From the NCBI GenBank assembly GCA_025463305.1, contig JAOBWK010000043.1, forward strand, positions 1 through 59,469: a stretch of DNA of 59,469 nt, in the 5' to 3' direction. The translations under genes and the position numbers were made by a program. The notes below the pieces were generated by a model. The model worked only from the letters and a program-made list of their open reading frames with translations. It ran no database searches and was not told where the DNA came from. Every line of letters begins with the position of its first letter. The stretch's first letter is position 1. Origin of the DNA: Ilumatobacteraceae bacterium (GTDB taxonomy: Bacteria > Actinomycetota > Acidimicrobiia > Acidimicrobiales > Ilumatobacteraceae). Of this stretch, positions 8,264 to 15,635 are shown one piece after another.

Positions 8264-9037
8264 ATGCCGTTCTGCACGACGTTGGAGGTCGCTCACATCG
8301 ACAGCCAGAACTGGCGGCTGACCCGGCCGCTGGTCTGGAAGGGTCGCTGGGAGTACATGATCATCCGCTCCGGGTTCGAGACCGACTTCGCCTCGATCCC
8401 GAAGATGGTCCGCTGGCTCCTCGACAACGCCGGACGCAACGCCGAGGCGGGCGTGCTCCACGACGCGGTGTGGCGGGAGTCGAAGCTGCCCGATCCGCGG
8501 GTCGATCCGTGGTTCGCGGACGGCATGCTCCGCCGAGCACTCCGCGAGACCGGATCGACGGCGCTCACGCGGACGCTCATCTGGGCAGGCGTGCGGGTGG
8601 CCGCCACCGTGCGCGGGAGGTTCGGCAAGCAGGGGCCGTCGCTGCTGTACAAGATCGTCCAGCTCCTCGGCGTGCTCGCCCTCGCCGCCATCAGCGCGCT
8701 CGGCCCGACGTTGGTCACGGGCGTCGGGCTCATCGTGTTCTGGGTCTTCAACTGGCTGACGGCGCTGGCGTGGTACGTCCTGTTCGAACGGCGCGTGTTC
8801 ACGTCCACGAACTGGCCGTGGCCGGTGAAGACGAAGTCCGTCTCGTACCGGCCGCCGCAGGAGCAGCTGCTCGTGATCATCCCGTTCAAACCCAACCCGT
8901 ACGACAAGTCGGGCAGCGCGTCACCGTCCGGGCCGACCGGCGCCTTCGAGGAGCTCGAGCGCCTCCTCGCGGAGCACGCCGACATCACCGACGAGCAGAT
9001 CACCATCTGGGCGGAGGCGATCGCCGCGGCGCGGTGA
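8264..9037 (+). CDS. DUF1353-domain membrane protein
   Basis: 257 aa. Residues about 20-75 match DUF1353: GFETDFASIPK at 37-47 and GVLHDAVW at 63-70. This domain is common in phage and prophage proteins and its function is not established. Two closely spaced hydrophobic segments follow (about residues 125-170, LLGVLALAAISALGPTL and GLIVFWVFNWLTALAWYVLF), then a soluble tail ending in an acidic helix. The membrane segments are an unusual addition, since DUF1353 proteins are normally short and soluble. GGGGGAG precedes ATG 8264. It is the last gene of the PhyH operon. Confidence 0.8.
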   Translation: MPFCTTLEVAHIDSQNWRLTRPLVWKGRWEYMIIRSGFETDFASIPKMVRWLLDNAGRNAEAGVLHDAVWRESKLPDPRVDPWFADGMLRRALRETGSTALTRTLIWAGVRVAATVRGRFGKQGPSLLYKIVQLLGVLALAAISALGPTLVTGVGLIVFWVFNWLTALAWYVLFERRVFTSTNWPWPVKTKSVSYRPPQEQLLVIIPFKPNPYDKSGSASPSGPTGAFEELERLLAEHADITDEQITIWAEAIAAAR

Positions 9038-9178
9038 CCGATGGCGCGGGCGAGCCGAGCGCACACTCATCACTCGTTGACCGGGCTCACAGGTGGCTCA
9101 CACGGCGCGTTCCTAGCGTGCTGTCGACACCCCGAGCCGATGACCCCCCGTCCCCGGTGCGACCCTGAGAGGGAACCC

Positions 9179-9607
9179 ATGACCGCAATGCTGAGCCGCC
9201 CCGCCACATCCTCCACCGACGCCGCGAGCGTCCCCAAGCGGCTGCCGATCCTCGACCTCGTCGGCATCGCCGGCCTCGGTGCCGTCATCGCGATCCACAC
9301 CTCCGAGCTGTCGGGCAAGGTCGAGGAGACCGCCTACCTCGGCTTCGGGTACATGCTGCTGATCGCCGCGTGCATCACGGCGATCGTGATGATCGCCCAC
9401 CACGACGTGCGCGGCTGGATGCTCGGCGGTCTCACCGCCGCGTCGACGTTCGTCGGCTACGTGCTCACCCGCACCACCGGTCTGCCGAAGGCCAAGGGCG
9501 ACATCGGCAACTGGGGCGAGACGATCGGCGTGTGGTCACTCGTCGCCGAAGGCCTCGTCGTGGTCGTCGCGATCGCGGTGCTGCTTCGCCGCCGCACGGT
9601 CCGCTGA
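9179..9607 (+). CDS. Small integral membrane protein (142 aa), unknown function
   Basis: Four hydrophobic segments (about residues 22-40, 55-75, 80-100 and 115-135). The block TRTTGLPKAKGDIGNWGE before the last segment is one I associate with a widespread actinobacterial membrane protein of unknown role. The frame opens at 9041. ATG 9179 is chosen because GAGAGGG precedes it and the upstream part is low-complexity. TAGCGT at 9114-9119 may be its -10 element, giving a leader of about 55 nt. It stands alone. Confidence 0.75.
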   Translation: MTAMLSRPATSSTDAASVPKRLPILDLVGIAGLGAVIAIHTSELSGKVEETAYLGFGYMLLIAACITAIVMIAHHDVRGWMLGGLTAASTFVGYVLTRTTGLPKAKGDIGNWGETIGVWSLVAEGLVVVVAIAVLLRRRTVR

Positions 9608-9622
9608 TCGGCCTCAGCGGCC

Positions 9623-10432
9623 TCAGGGCAGCGTGGCCCCGGGGAACCCGCGGGCGGGATGGATCTCGTAGATGAACACACCGGCGAGCACACCGGGATC
9701 GGCGTCCATGATCGTGCGCGTCTGTTCGGTGTCGGTGGTGAAGATCGCGAAGCCGGATGGTCCTTCGGGGACCGTGACGGGCGTGATGACCGGCGCGATG
9801 CCGGCCGCCATCAGCGCCATGTTGCGCCGGCCGTGCGCCCAGATGATCGGGTCGACCTGCGGTCTGACCAATCGTTCGGTGGGGAGCAGGACCACCACCG
9901 TGTACGCCGCCGACCGGGCGAGCCTGGACCGCATCTCGTCGTCGCCGATCCATGCGAACGGCGCCGGCTCGTGCAGAACGGCAATGAGCCCGTCGAGGCT
10001 CCAGCCCGACGAGACCGCGTCGCGCATGCCCTCCCAGCCATCCCCGTGCCGATCGAGATGTCGATGCGTCAGCACGACGCGGGTGCGCTCCGGTGTCACG
10101 GCGCGGAACGTGATCTCGACCTCGCTGGCCTTGGCGGGATCGGTCTCGATCTGCCACTGCGGGGTGATGTCCCACGAGAACACGACCCGGTGCGGCGGCT
10201 CGTAGACGAGCACGCGGGACCACGAACTGGCGCTGCCGTCGGTGCCGTGATCGATGATGTTCCCGCCGACCCACGGCTGGAACTCCATCCGCGCCAAGGG
10301 TGCCGGGAGGATGTGCTTGTCCCGATCCCACCAGCTGCCGATGCCGATCGTGAAAACCTCGAAGGCACGCTCGATCGGCGCGTCGACCTGGGTCTCGACG
10401 CTCGTCGAGGTCGCGGTGGTGTCGGTGGTCAT
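9623..10432 (-). CDS. SRPBCC (AHSA1-type) domain fused to YCII-like domain
   Basis: 269 aa. Residues about 10-155 are an Aha1/SRPBCC ligand-binding fold: VDAPIERAFEVFT, IGSWWDRDKH, PWVGGNIIDHG and the closing VSSGWSLDGLIAVLHE helix. Residues about 170-269 look like a YCII-related ferredoxin-like domain (AYTVVVLLPTERL and ARGFPGATLP). Its ATG overlaps the end of the ArsR gene by 4 bp, so translation is probably coupled. ArsR plus SRPBCC pairs are common in actinomycetes and the pair is normally autoregulated. The two-domain fusion is less usual. Ligand unknown. Confidence 0.85.
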   Translation of the reverse strand: MTTDTTATSTSVETQVDAPIERAFEVFTIGIGSWWDRDKHILPAPLARMEFQPWVGGNIIDHGTDGSASSWSRVLVYEPPHRVVFSWDITPQWQIETDPAKASEVEITFRAVTPERTRVVLTHRHLDRHGDGWEGMRDAVSSGWSLDGLIAVLHEPAPFAWIGDDEMRSRLARSAAYTVVVLLPTERLVRPQVDPIIWAHGRRNMALMAAGIAPVITPVTVPEGPSGFAIFTTDTEQTRTIMDADPGVLAGVFIYEIHPARGFPGATLP

Positions 10433-10815
10433 GAGTCCTCCTCGGGTTTGGGTTTGGGTTTGGGCTTGCGCTCGCGCTGGGGCTCGTGAGTCGGGGTGGG
10501 GGAGTCCTCGCCGCTCACCTCAGCGGCGAGCCGGAACATCATCAGCGAGCGTTGCCAGAAGTCGTCGAAGTAGGCGCGAACTGCCTCCAACGCGTCGGGC
10601 TGCAGGGTGTAGATCCGCCGGGTGCCGTCGGGTCGGTCGGTGACGAGCCCGGCCTCCTTGAGCACCTTGAGGTGCTGGGAAACGGCGGGGCGGCTCACCG
10701 GCAACGCGTCGGCGATCGCCGTCACGGACGCGGGCTGCGCGCTGAGCAGGTCGACGATCGCCCGTCGGGACGGATCGGCCAGCGCCTCCAGCACTGCAAC
10801 AGCGTTCGTGGTCAC
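10429..10815 (-). CDS. ArsR-family winged-helix regulator with KPKPKPKP tail
   Basis: 128 aa. Residues 1-95 form an ArsR/SmtB winged helix (LEALADPSRRAIVDLLS, then VSRPAVSQHLKVLKEAGLV and the wing DGTRRIYTLQ). No metal-binding Cys pair is visible, as is usual for ArsR proteins paired with SRPBCC genes. The last 25 residues are charged and low-complexity and end in four KP units, encoded by a hexanucleotide repeat. The start is GTG 10815, with TAGCTT (complement of 10822-10827) 6 nt upstream, so probably leaderless. A 10-bp palindrome overlaps that promoter. Confidence 0.9.
   Translation of the reverse strand: MTTNAVAVLEALADPSRRAIVDLLSAQPASVTAIADALPVSRPAVSQHLKVLKEAGLVTDRPDGTRRIYTLQPDALEAVRAYFDDFWQRSLMMFRLAAEVSGEDSPTPTHEPQRERKPKPKPKPEEDS
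10444..10467 (+). repeat. Hexanucleotide tandem repeat (GGGTTT-type, four units)
   Basis: Three exact GGGTTT units and a fourth with one change (GGGCTT). On the minus strand they encode the Lys-Pro pairs at the C-terminus of the ArsR protein. Copy number could vary by slippage without breaking the frame. Confidence 0.85.
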
Positions 10816-10827
10816 TTACGTAAGCTA
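10815..10827 (-). promoter_or_regulatory. ArsR promoter with CTTACGTAAG palindrome
   Basis: Probable -10 TAGCTT (complement of 10822-10827) ends 6 nt before GTG 10815. The 10-bp perfect palindrome CTTACGTAAG at 10815-10824 overlaps the -10 element and the start codon, a good position for self-repression by the ArsR dimer. The binding itself is inferred. Confidence 0.45.
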
Positions 10828-10847
10828 CGACGCACGGATGCCGTTCG

Positions 10848-11339
10848 TCAAGGGGTCGTCGGTGACTGCATCAGCAGCGTCAGCATCGGGTCGTTGAACG
10901 TCGCCCACTCGCCCTTGCTGAAGTTGACGTCGACATCGATCCGTTCGCCGGTGGCGAAATCGACGTGAAGGTGCTGGCTCATCCGTCCACGATCCTCGGC
11001 GGTGACGCGGAACGACGATCGCGCCCACACCGTTGGCGCCTTGGTGACCGCAAAGTCCTGGCCGGCGATGAAGTCGAACATGTTGACCATCGTCGATGTG
11101 ATGGCGACCAACTGGTTCTGGACGACGGTGTCGCGCACCTCGCGGCGGTTGCGGTTGAACATCCGTCCACCGAGGAACGACACCGACGTGAGCGCCTTGC
11201 CGAGCAGGGCGTCGGACACGAGGCCGCTCGCGTAGCCGGGTGTGGAGATGAAGCCCACCGCGAGGATGGGCTCGGCGAGGTACGGCTGGATCTGCTGGAT
11301 GTACGTCTGGCGGTACTGATCGGGGCTGGGGATGGGCAT
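10848..11339 (-). CDS. Hypothetical protein (163 aa)
   Basis: No family recognised. The protein is soluble, with an N-terminal YRQTYIQQIQPYLAEPILAVGF segment, a Gly-rich middle that could dip into or bind a membrane (SDALLGKALTSVSFLGG), and a beta-rich C-terminal half (FRVTAEDRGRMSQHLHVDFATGERIDVDVNF) that could be a PH-like or lipid-binding sheet. No signal peptide. It lies downstream of nothing on its strand and is divergent from the GAF gene 89 bp away. Confidence 0.7.
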   Translation of the reverse strand: MPIPSPDQYRQTYIQQIQPYLAEPILAVGFISTPGYASGLVSDALLGKALTSVSFLGGRMFNRNRREVRDTVVQNQLVAITSTMVNMFDFIAGQDFAVTKAPTVWARSSFRVTAEDRGRMSQHLHVDFATGERIDVDVNFSKGEWATFNDPMLTLLMQSPTTP

Positions 11340-11428
11340 GGTGCCAGTAGACGCCCCGGCCCTTTCAGCGTCATGAGTACCGAGTGCTCATCGTCGCGGG
11401 TGCCGCGCGTTTCGTAGACTGTCGGCGA

Positions 11429-12340
11429 ATGGGAACGCCGGACGACCGTGGCCGAGCCGGAGCGGCGGAGGTGCGCGAGCGCCGTCGGTTGGCTGCCGTG
11501 GAGCGACTCGGGATCCTCGACAGCGGTCCGGATCGCTTCGCCGACGGGATCGTCGAGCTCGCCGTGCGTCTGCTCGCGGCCCCGATCGCCGTGATGAGCT
11601 TCGTCGATGCAGACCGTGAGTGGCTGCGAGGGCGCGTCGGGATCGACCGGGACCACCTCCCGCGATCCGAGTCGTGGTGGGCGGGCCTGGTCGACTCCGA
11701 CGCGGAGGCGTTGGTGGTCGGCGATGCCGGCCTCGATCCACGCTCGGCGGACAGCCCGCTCGTGACGAGAGGGTCCTCGATCCGCTCCGGCGCGGCCGTG
11801 CCGCTGCGGACGAGCGAGGGCGAGCGCGTCGGACTGCTGGGCGTCTTCGACCGCGTCCCGAGGTCGTGGACGGACGGCGACGTCGCCGCGCTGCGCCAGC
11901 TGGCCGACCTGATCGAGCAGCACCTGCAGCAGCGCGAGCTGCCCGGCCGGGTCGTCGATCCGAAACGTGTCGATCCCATCGCCGTCGGCGATGTGTTGCC
12001 CGGGCCGGACTGGGACGCCGTCGCCGCTGCCCTGCAGTGGTACGGGGGTGCCGTCGACGACGCGATCGGCGCGTTGGAAGCAGACCGGTCACGGATCGGT
12101 CTGCTGCTCGAGCAGGCACGCGGACGGAGCAGCCTGCTCGCCGGCTTCGGTGGTGGCGATCCGCAGGAGCGAAGCACCGTGACGGCGGCGATCGCCAAGC
12201 TCGAGGAGGCTCGCCGTGCCTCTCGCCGCGAGCTGTTCCGTGCCCTCCAGGTCGAGGGAGCATCGATCGGCGACATCTCCCGGATGTGGGGCGTGTCGCG
12301 TCAGCTCGTGTCGCGGATCCTCAACGACGAGCGATCCTGA
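11429..12340 (+). CDS. GAF sensor domain with C-terminal helix-turn-helix
   Basis: 303 aa. Residues about 15-165 are a GAF domain (LAAVERLGILDSGPDRFADG, then APIAVMSFVDADREWLRGRVG and VGLLGVFDRVPRSW). It contains the usual ILDS opening, but the canonical pre-catalytic Cys region is replaced by ESWWAGLV. A helical linker follows. Residues about 262-300 form an HTH of the kind VEGASIGDISRMWGVSRQLV. It looks like a one-component regulator that senses a small molecule or redox state and binds DNA. ATG 11429 is preceded by TAGACT (11415-11420) at 8 nt, so it is probably leaderless. The in-frame start at 11384 has no promoter support. Confidence 0.82.
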   Translation: MGTPDDRGRAGAAEVRERRRLAAVERLGILDSGPDRFADGIVELAVRLLAAPIAVMSFVDADREWLRGRVGIDRDHLPRSESWWAGLVDSDAEALVVGDAGLDPRSADSPLVTRGSSIRSGAAVPLRTSEGERVGLLGVFDRVPRSWTDGDVAALRQLADLIEQHLQQRELPGRVVDPKRVDPIAVGDVLPGPDWDAVAAALQWYGGAVDDAIGALEADRSRIGLLLEQARGRSSLLAGFGGGDPQERSTVTAAIAKLEEARRASRRELFRALQVEGASIGDISRMWGVSRQLVSRILNDERS

Positions 12341-12379
12341 GCTGCCGGCGTGACGTGGCGCCACACGTGTTGCATCGAT

Positions 12380-12397
12380 CTGCTACACATGTAGCAG
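12380..12397. promoter_or_regulatory. 18-bp inverted repeat, likely operator
   Basis: CTGCTAC and GTAGCAG arms separated by ACAT form a perfect 7-4-7 dyad 45-60 bp before the next start codon. A TACGGT hexamer follows at 12403-12408 and could be the -10 element. The arrangement suits a repressor or activator of the small gene at 12442. Confidence 0.5.
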
Positions 12398-12441
12398 TTG
12401 CGCTACGGTCGGTCTGCTGCCATGGACGATGAGGTCCGGGC

Positions 12442-12741
12442 GTGCTGGACGGACCGATGGATGACTACGAGAGGCGCCGACGCGAGATCGCGTCGAGCGA
12501 CAGGCGCCGAGCACAGCGATGGTTCCAGGGACTGCCCGCGGATTGCCGCGCCCGCGTCTGCGCCACCGTGGGGGTGGCCCCTCGCTGGGTGGTCGAGACC
12601 CTCCACGCCGCAGGGCTGCAGTGCATCCCGATCGAGGGGCCCGAGGATGCCGAGGCGAGCTACATGTTGCCGCTCGCAGTGCTCGACCTCGTCGCCGAGC
12701 GACGCGACGACGATCCGGATGTGCCGGGGACGTCGAGCTGA
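12442..12741 (+). CDS. Hypothetical small protein (99 aa)
   Basis: No family recognised. It is charged and Arg-rich at the N-terminus (DYERRRREIASSDRRRAQ) with a central WFQGLPADCRARVCATVGV segment and an acidic end. The spacing of hydrophobic residues suggests three or four helices. It starts at GTG 12442 or ATG 12457; neither has a clear Shine-Dalgarno. It follows the GAF-HTH gene by 101 bp but has its own dyad and -10-like sequence, so it may be a separate unit under that or another regulator. Two Cys (about 35 and 40) are close together. Confidence 0.6.
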   Translation: MLDGPMDDYERRRREIASSDRRRAQRWFQGLPADCRARVCATVGVAPRWVVETLHAAGLQCIPIEGPEDAEASYMLPLAVLDLVAERRDDDPDVPGTSS

Positions 12742-12768
12742 GCGTGATCGCAGATCGCGGTCAGCGCT
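12741..12768. terminator. Possible bidirectional hairpin between convergent genes
   Basis: AGCGTGATCGC and GCGGTCAGCGCT can pair with one bulge and a G-T pair around a 5-nt loop. It overlaps the ends of the converging genes at 12741 and 12761. There is no T-tract, so intrinsic termination is uncertain. Confidence 0.25.
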
Positions 12769-13234
12769 GGGTGGCGAGGCGGTCGAGCTTCTCGAGGGTG
12801 GAGATCAGCGCCATCTTCGGCACGACGGGCCAGCGGATGGCGTTGCGCACGTCGTCGTTGATGCCCGACCAGTCGCAGTACGAGGTGACGTCAGTGCTGC
12901 CGTCGCCCGCATCGGCGAGCTCGTAGCCGTAGACGTGGCCGAGCTGGCCGTGGCCGGGGATGCCGACGCCCCACTCGAACACCACGTTCGGCTCGATCCT
13001 GGTGACGACGTTCTCGACCTTGTACTTCCCGAGCGGCATGTCGCCGAGCGCTTCGCGGTCCATGTCGATCACGAAGGTGTCGCCGACCGCGGTGAGGGGC
13101 GCCGCATCCGGAGCGGCGATCAGCATGTGCGATCCGTCGATGGCGACGTGGCCGTTCGGGTCGCTGACGATGGCGAAGATCGCCGCCGCTGGGGCCGCGA
13201 TGCGGCGGGTGGCAGAGATGCGCTCCTCGGACAT
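12761..13234 (-). CDS. SRPBCC-family (START-like) small protein
   Basis: 157 aa single-domain SRPBCC fold: ISATRRIAAPAAAIFAIVSD opening, PLGKYKVENVVTRIEPNVVF strand pair, and a closing long helix (MALISTLEKLDRLATQ). Members bind hydrophobic ligands; the ligand here is unknown. ATG 13234 is preceded by TACCAT (complement of 13241-13246) at 6 nt, so it is probably leaderless although it sits only 17 bp after the multicopper oxidase gene. It may be read both from its own promoter and from the oxidase transcript. Confidence 0.85.
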   Translation of the reverse strand: MSEERISATRRIAAPAAAIFAIVSDPNGHVAIDGSHMLIAAPDAAPLTAVGDTFVIDMDREALGDMPLGKYKVENVVTRIEPNVVFEWGVGIPGHGQLGHVYGYELADAGDGSTDVTSYCDWSGINDDVRNAIRWPVVPKMALISTLEKLDRLATQR

Positions 13235-13251
13235 GAGCGCATGGTAGCGAG

Positions 13252-14604
13252 CTACGGGGAGACGATGACGGCCGTGACCATCCCGAACATCCCGGTCGGG
13301 CCTTCGGCGTGGTTGAGGATGTGGCAGTGCCAGGCCCACACGCCGGGATCGACGAAGTGGTAGAGCACCGTGTAGCGCTCGCCGGGTGCGATGTTGATCG
13401 TGTCCGACGGCATCGGCTCGATGAGCGGCACGCCATCCTTGGCGATGATCCAACCGGTCGGCTGATGGAGGTGCATCGGGTGGCTCATCAGGCCCTCGTT
13501 GAAGTAGTTGACCTCCATCGTCTGGCCGACCTTCATCGCGTAGGGCTCGGTGGCCGGGAAGCTCTTGCCGTTCAGCGACAGGCCGATCGTGCCCGAATCG
13601 TTCAGGACCATGTTCACCGTCTTGTCGACCTGGGTGATGCCCTTGGCCTCGAGCACGTCCGGGATGGGCATGTCGCCGATCAGGATCGCGCCGGCCATGC
13701 CGTTCGGCACCTGGGTCTGTGCGTCGTGGTGGGAGTGGTACATGCCGACCGCCGGCTCGAGCGCGGTGAACGAGTAGGTGAACGATGCGCCGGGCAGGAT
13801 CGGGTCCTGGGTGTACGGATCCACGCCGTCCATCGCGTTCGGCACCCGCACGCCGTGCAGGTGGAGTGAGGTCGACTCGGGCAGGTCGTTCTTGACGACG
13901 ATGGCCACCTTGTCGCCGACGTTCACCTTGATCTGCGGCCCGGGGACCATCCCGTTGTAGGTCCACGCCTTGACGATCTTGCCGGGAGCGACCTCCCAGT
14001 CGACGATCTTGGCGTCGAGGTCGAACTCCTTGGTGCCGTCGGCGCGGATGATCGGGTCGAGGTTGGTGCCGCCGAACGTGCTCTTCGGGTCGTTGACGAA
14101 CGACAGGGCCGTCAGCTTCATGTCGGCGTCCATCTGCTGGTACGTCATCGTGGTCGGCGTGGCCGTGTCGGCCGTCGCACCGGAGGGGGCGCCGTCGACC
14201 ACCATGATCATGCCCTTCATCCCGGAGTCGGAGTGGGCGGGGATGGTGCACTGGTAGTCGAGCTCGCCGGCGACCGCGTGCTTGACGGTGATCGTCTGCG
14301 ACTCGCCGGGTTGCAGGTCCCGGGTGTGCAGCTGTCGATCGGGGATCGTGAAGTTGTGGGCGATGGTGCCGTTGTTGGTGACCCGGATCGTGATGTCGCC
14401 CGGCGGCACCGTGATCATCTCGGGCGTCATCGCGAACTCGGTCAGGCCGATGTCGACGACGTTCGCCGCCGCGCCACTGCTCGTGGTCTGCGTGCCGCCC
14501 GAGTCCGAGGGCGACACCGCGAGCGCGTAGCCGCCGAACACGAGCGCGATGACGCCGAAGATGAAGGCGCCGATCGAGAGGAAGGATCTGTCGTCTTTGT
14601 TCAT
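13252..14604 (-). CDS. Membrane-anchored cupredoxin-multicopper oxidase
   Basis: 450 aa. One N-terminal TM segment (residues 8-30) places the rest outside the membrane. Residues 48-138 are a plastocyanin-like cupredoxin with type 1 copper ligands His83, Cys119, His124 and Met129 or Met132. Residues about 205-450 are two multicopper-oxidase domains with His248/His250 (HLHG), His290 and His292 (YHSHHD), His375/His378/His380 (HPMHLH) and the HCH at 426-428 plus His432. An extra cupredoxin on a two-domain oxidase is seen in some nitrite reductases and small laccases. The activity (copper, phenol or nitrite) is not decided. It is divergent from the stress-protein gene, sharing a 157-bp promoter region. 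Confidence 0.9.
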   Translation of the reverse strand: MNKDDRSFLSIGAFIFGVIALVFGGYALAVSPSDSGGTQTTSSGAAANVVDIGLTEFAMTPEMITVPPGDITIRVTNNGTIAHNFTIPDRQLHTRDLQPGESQTITVKHAVAGELDYQCTIPAHSDSGMKGMIMVVDGAPSGATADTATPTTMTYQQMDADMKLTALSFVNDPKSTFGGTNLDPIIRADGTKEFDLDAKIVDWEVAPGKIVKAWTYNGMVPGPQIKVNVGDKVAIVVKNDLPESTSLHLHGVRVPNAMDGVDPYTQDPILPGASFTYSFTALEPAVGMYHSHHDAQTQVPNGMAGAILIGDMPIPDVLEAKGITQVDKTVNMVLNDSGTIGLSLNGKSFPATEPYAMKVGQTMEVNYFNEGLMSHPMHLHQPTGWIIAKDGVPLIEPMPSDTINIAPGERYTVLYHFVDPGVWAWHCHILNHAEGPTGMFGMVTAVIVSP

Positions 14605-14684
14605 GGCGCCACGATGCGCATCGCGAGGGCTTCGAGCGCAGAGTCGTCGGGCACCGCCGCCGGTGACCGACGGCCCGCGAGGAA

Positions 14685-14726
14685 GTGACGAAGGTCCCTG
14701 CTGGCACGATCAGGGTCCGAAGGCCC
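14685..14726. promoter_or_regulatory. Tandem DosR/DevR-like boxes
   Basis: Read on the minus strand, 14685-14698 is GGGACCTTCGTCAC (10 of the 11 fixed bases of GGGACnTTnGnCCC) and 14713-14726 is GGGCCTTCGGACCC (9 of 11). The two sites are 28 bp apart in the spacer between the multicopper oxidase and universal stress protein genes. Paired boxes ahead of a Usp gene are characteristic of the DosR/DevR hypoxia regulon. No DosR homologue lies in the window. Confidence 0.5.
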
Positions 14727-14761
14727 TAGCTGCTGTCGGCAGCGGGTCGCACGATGGAGGC

Positions 14762-15631
14762 ATGACCAAGCTCATCACCGTCGGCTACGACGGATCACCG
14801 TCCTCGATCGAGGCCGTCCACTGGGCGGCCGCCGAAGCAACGCTGCGCTGCGCCGCCCTGCGGATGGTCACGTGCTACGACCTCCCTGTCACCGGGCCCG
14901 GGCTGATCGGCTTCGGTTACCCCGAAGCACTCGCCGCGGTGCACGACGACGCGGAGAACCGCGTCGAGGAGATGGCCGCCGCCGTCCGGGCGTCGCATCC
15001 GAGCATCGACGTGACGACCCTCGTCGAGTCCGGTCCGCCGAGCGCGACGCTGGTCGACGACCTCGATGCCGACGACCTGGTCGTCGTCGGGGCGAGCGCG
15101 CACGAGGGCGCCGCGGCGTTCTGGCTCGGGAGCACCCCGCGCAGCGTGGTCCACCACAGCCACTGCCCGGTCGCCGTGATCCGGGGTGGGGCCACCATCG
15201 GTCGTGCCGCGCGGATCGTCGTGGGCATCGATGGGTCCGATGCCTCCAACGACGCCCTGCTGTGGGCATCGGACGAGGCGGACCGTCATCGCGCCGAGCT
15301 GATCGTGGTGCACGGCTGGTCGTATCCGTACATCGCCGTCGACGTGTCGAGCGCGCAGGCCCGCGACCTCACCCAGATCGACGCAGCGTGCACCCTCGAC
15401 GCCGCGGTCGAGCTCGTGACCGCGCGGTGCGCTGCACCCGTGACCGGCCACCTCGTCGAGGCGACAGCTGCGAACGCGCTCCTGCAGACCGTCCAGGACG
15501 GCGACCTCCTCGTCGTCGGTTCTCGTGGACGGGGCGGCGTCGTGAACGCCATCTTCGGTTCGACCGCCAACCTCGTCCTCGATCACTGCGCCGTGCCGAT
15601 GATCGTGGTCCACCCGACCGAGCGCGCCTGA
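14762..15631 (+). CDS. Universal stress protein, two UspA domains
   Basis: 289 aa, tandem Usp domains (about 1-145 and 150-289). Each opens with the ATP-binding strand (TVGYDGSPSS, VVGIDGSDAS). The second has the full nucleotide motif GSRGRGGVVNAIFGST; the first has a degenerate one (GASAHEGAAAFWLGST). Two-domain Usp proteins bind ATP and accumulate under hypoxia or stasis in mycobacteria and Streptomyces. GGAGG stands 5 nt before ATG 14762. It begins a run with the P-type ATPase 4 bp downstream, and DosR-like boxes lie 36-77 bp upstream. Confidence 0.93.
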   Translation: MTKLITVGYDGSPSSIEAVHWAAAEATLRCAALRMVTCYDLPVTGPGLIGFGYPEALAAVHDDAENRVEEMAAAVRASHPSIDVTTLVESGPPSATLVDDLDADDLVVVGASAHEGAAAFWLGSTPRSVVHHSHCPVAVIRGGATIGRAARIVVGIDGSDASNDALLWASDEADRHRAELIVVHGWSYPYIAVDVSSAQARDLTQIDAACTLDAAVELVTARCAAPVTGHLVEATAANALLQTVQDGDLLVVGSRGRGGVVNAIFGSTANLVLDHCAVPMIVVHPTERA

Positions 15632-15635
15632 GCAC

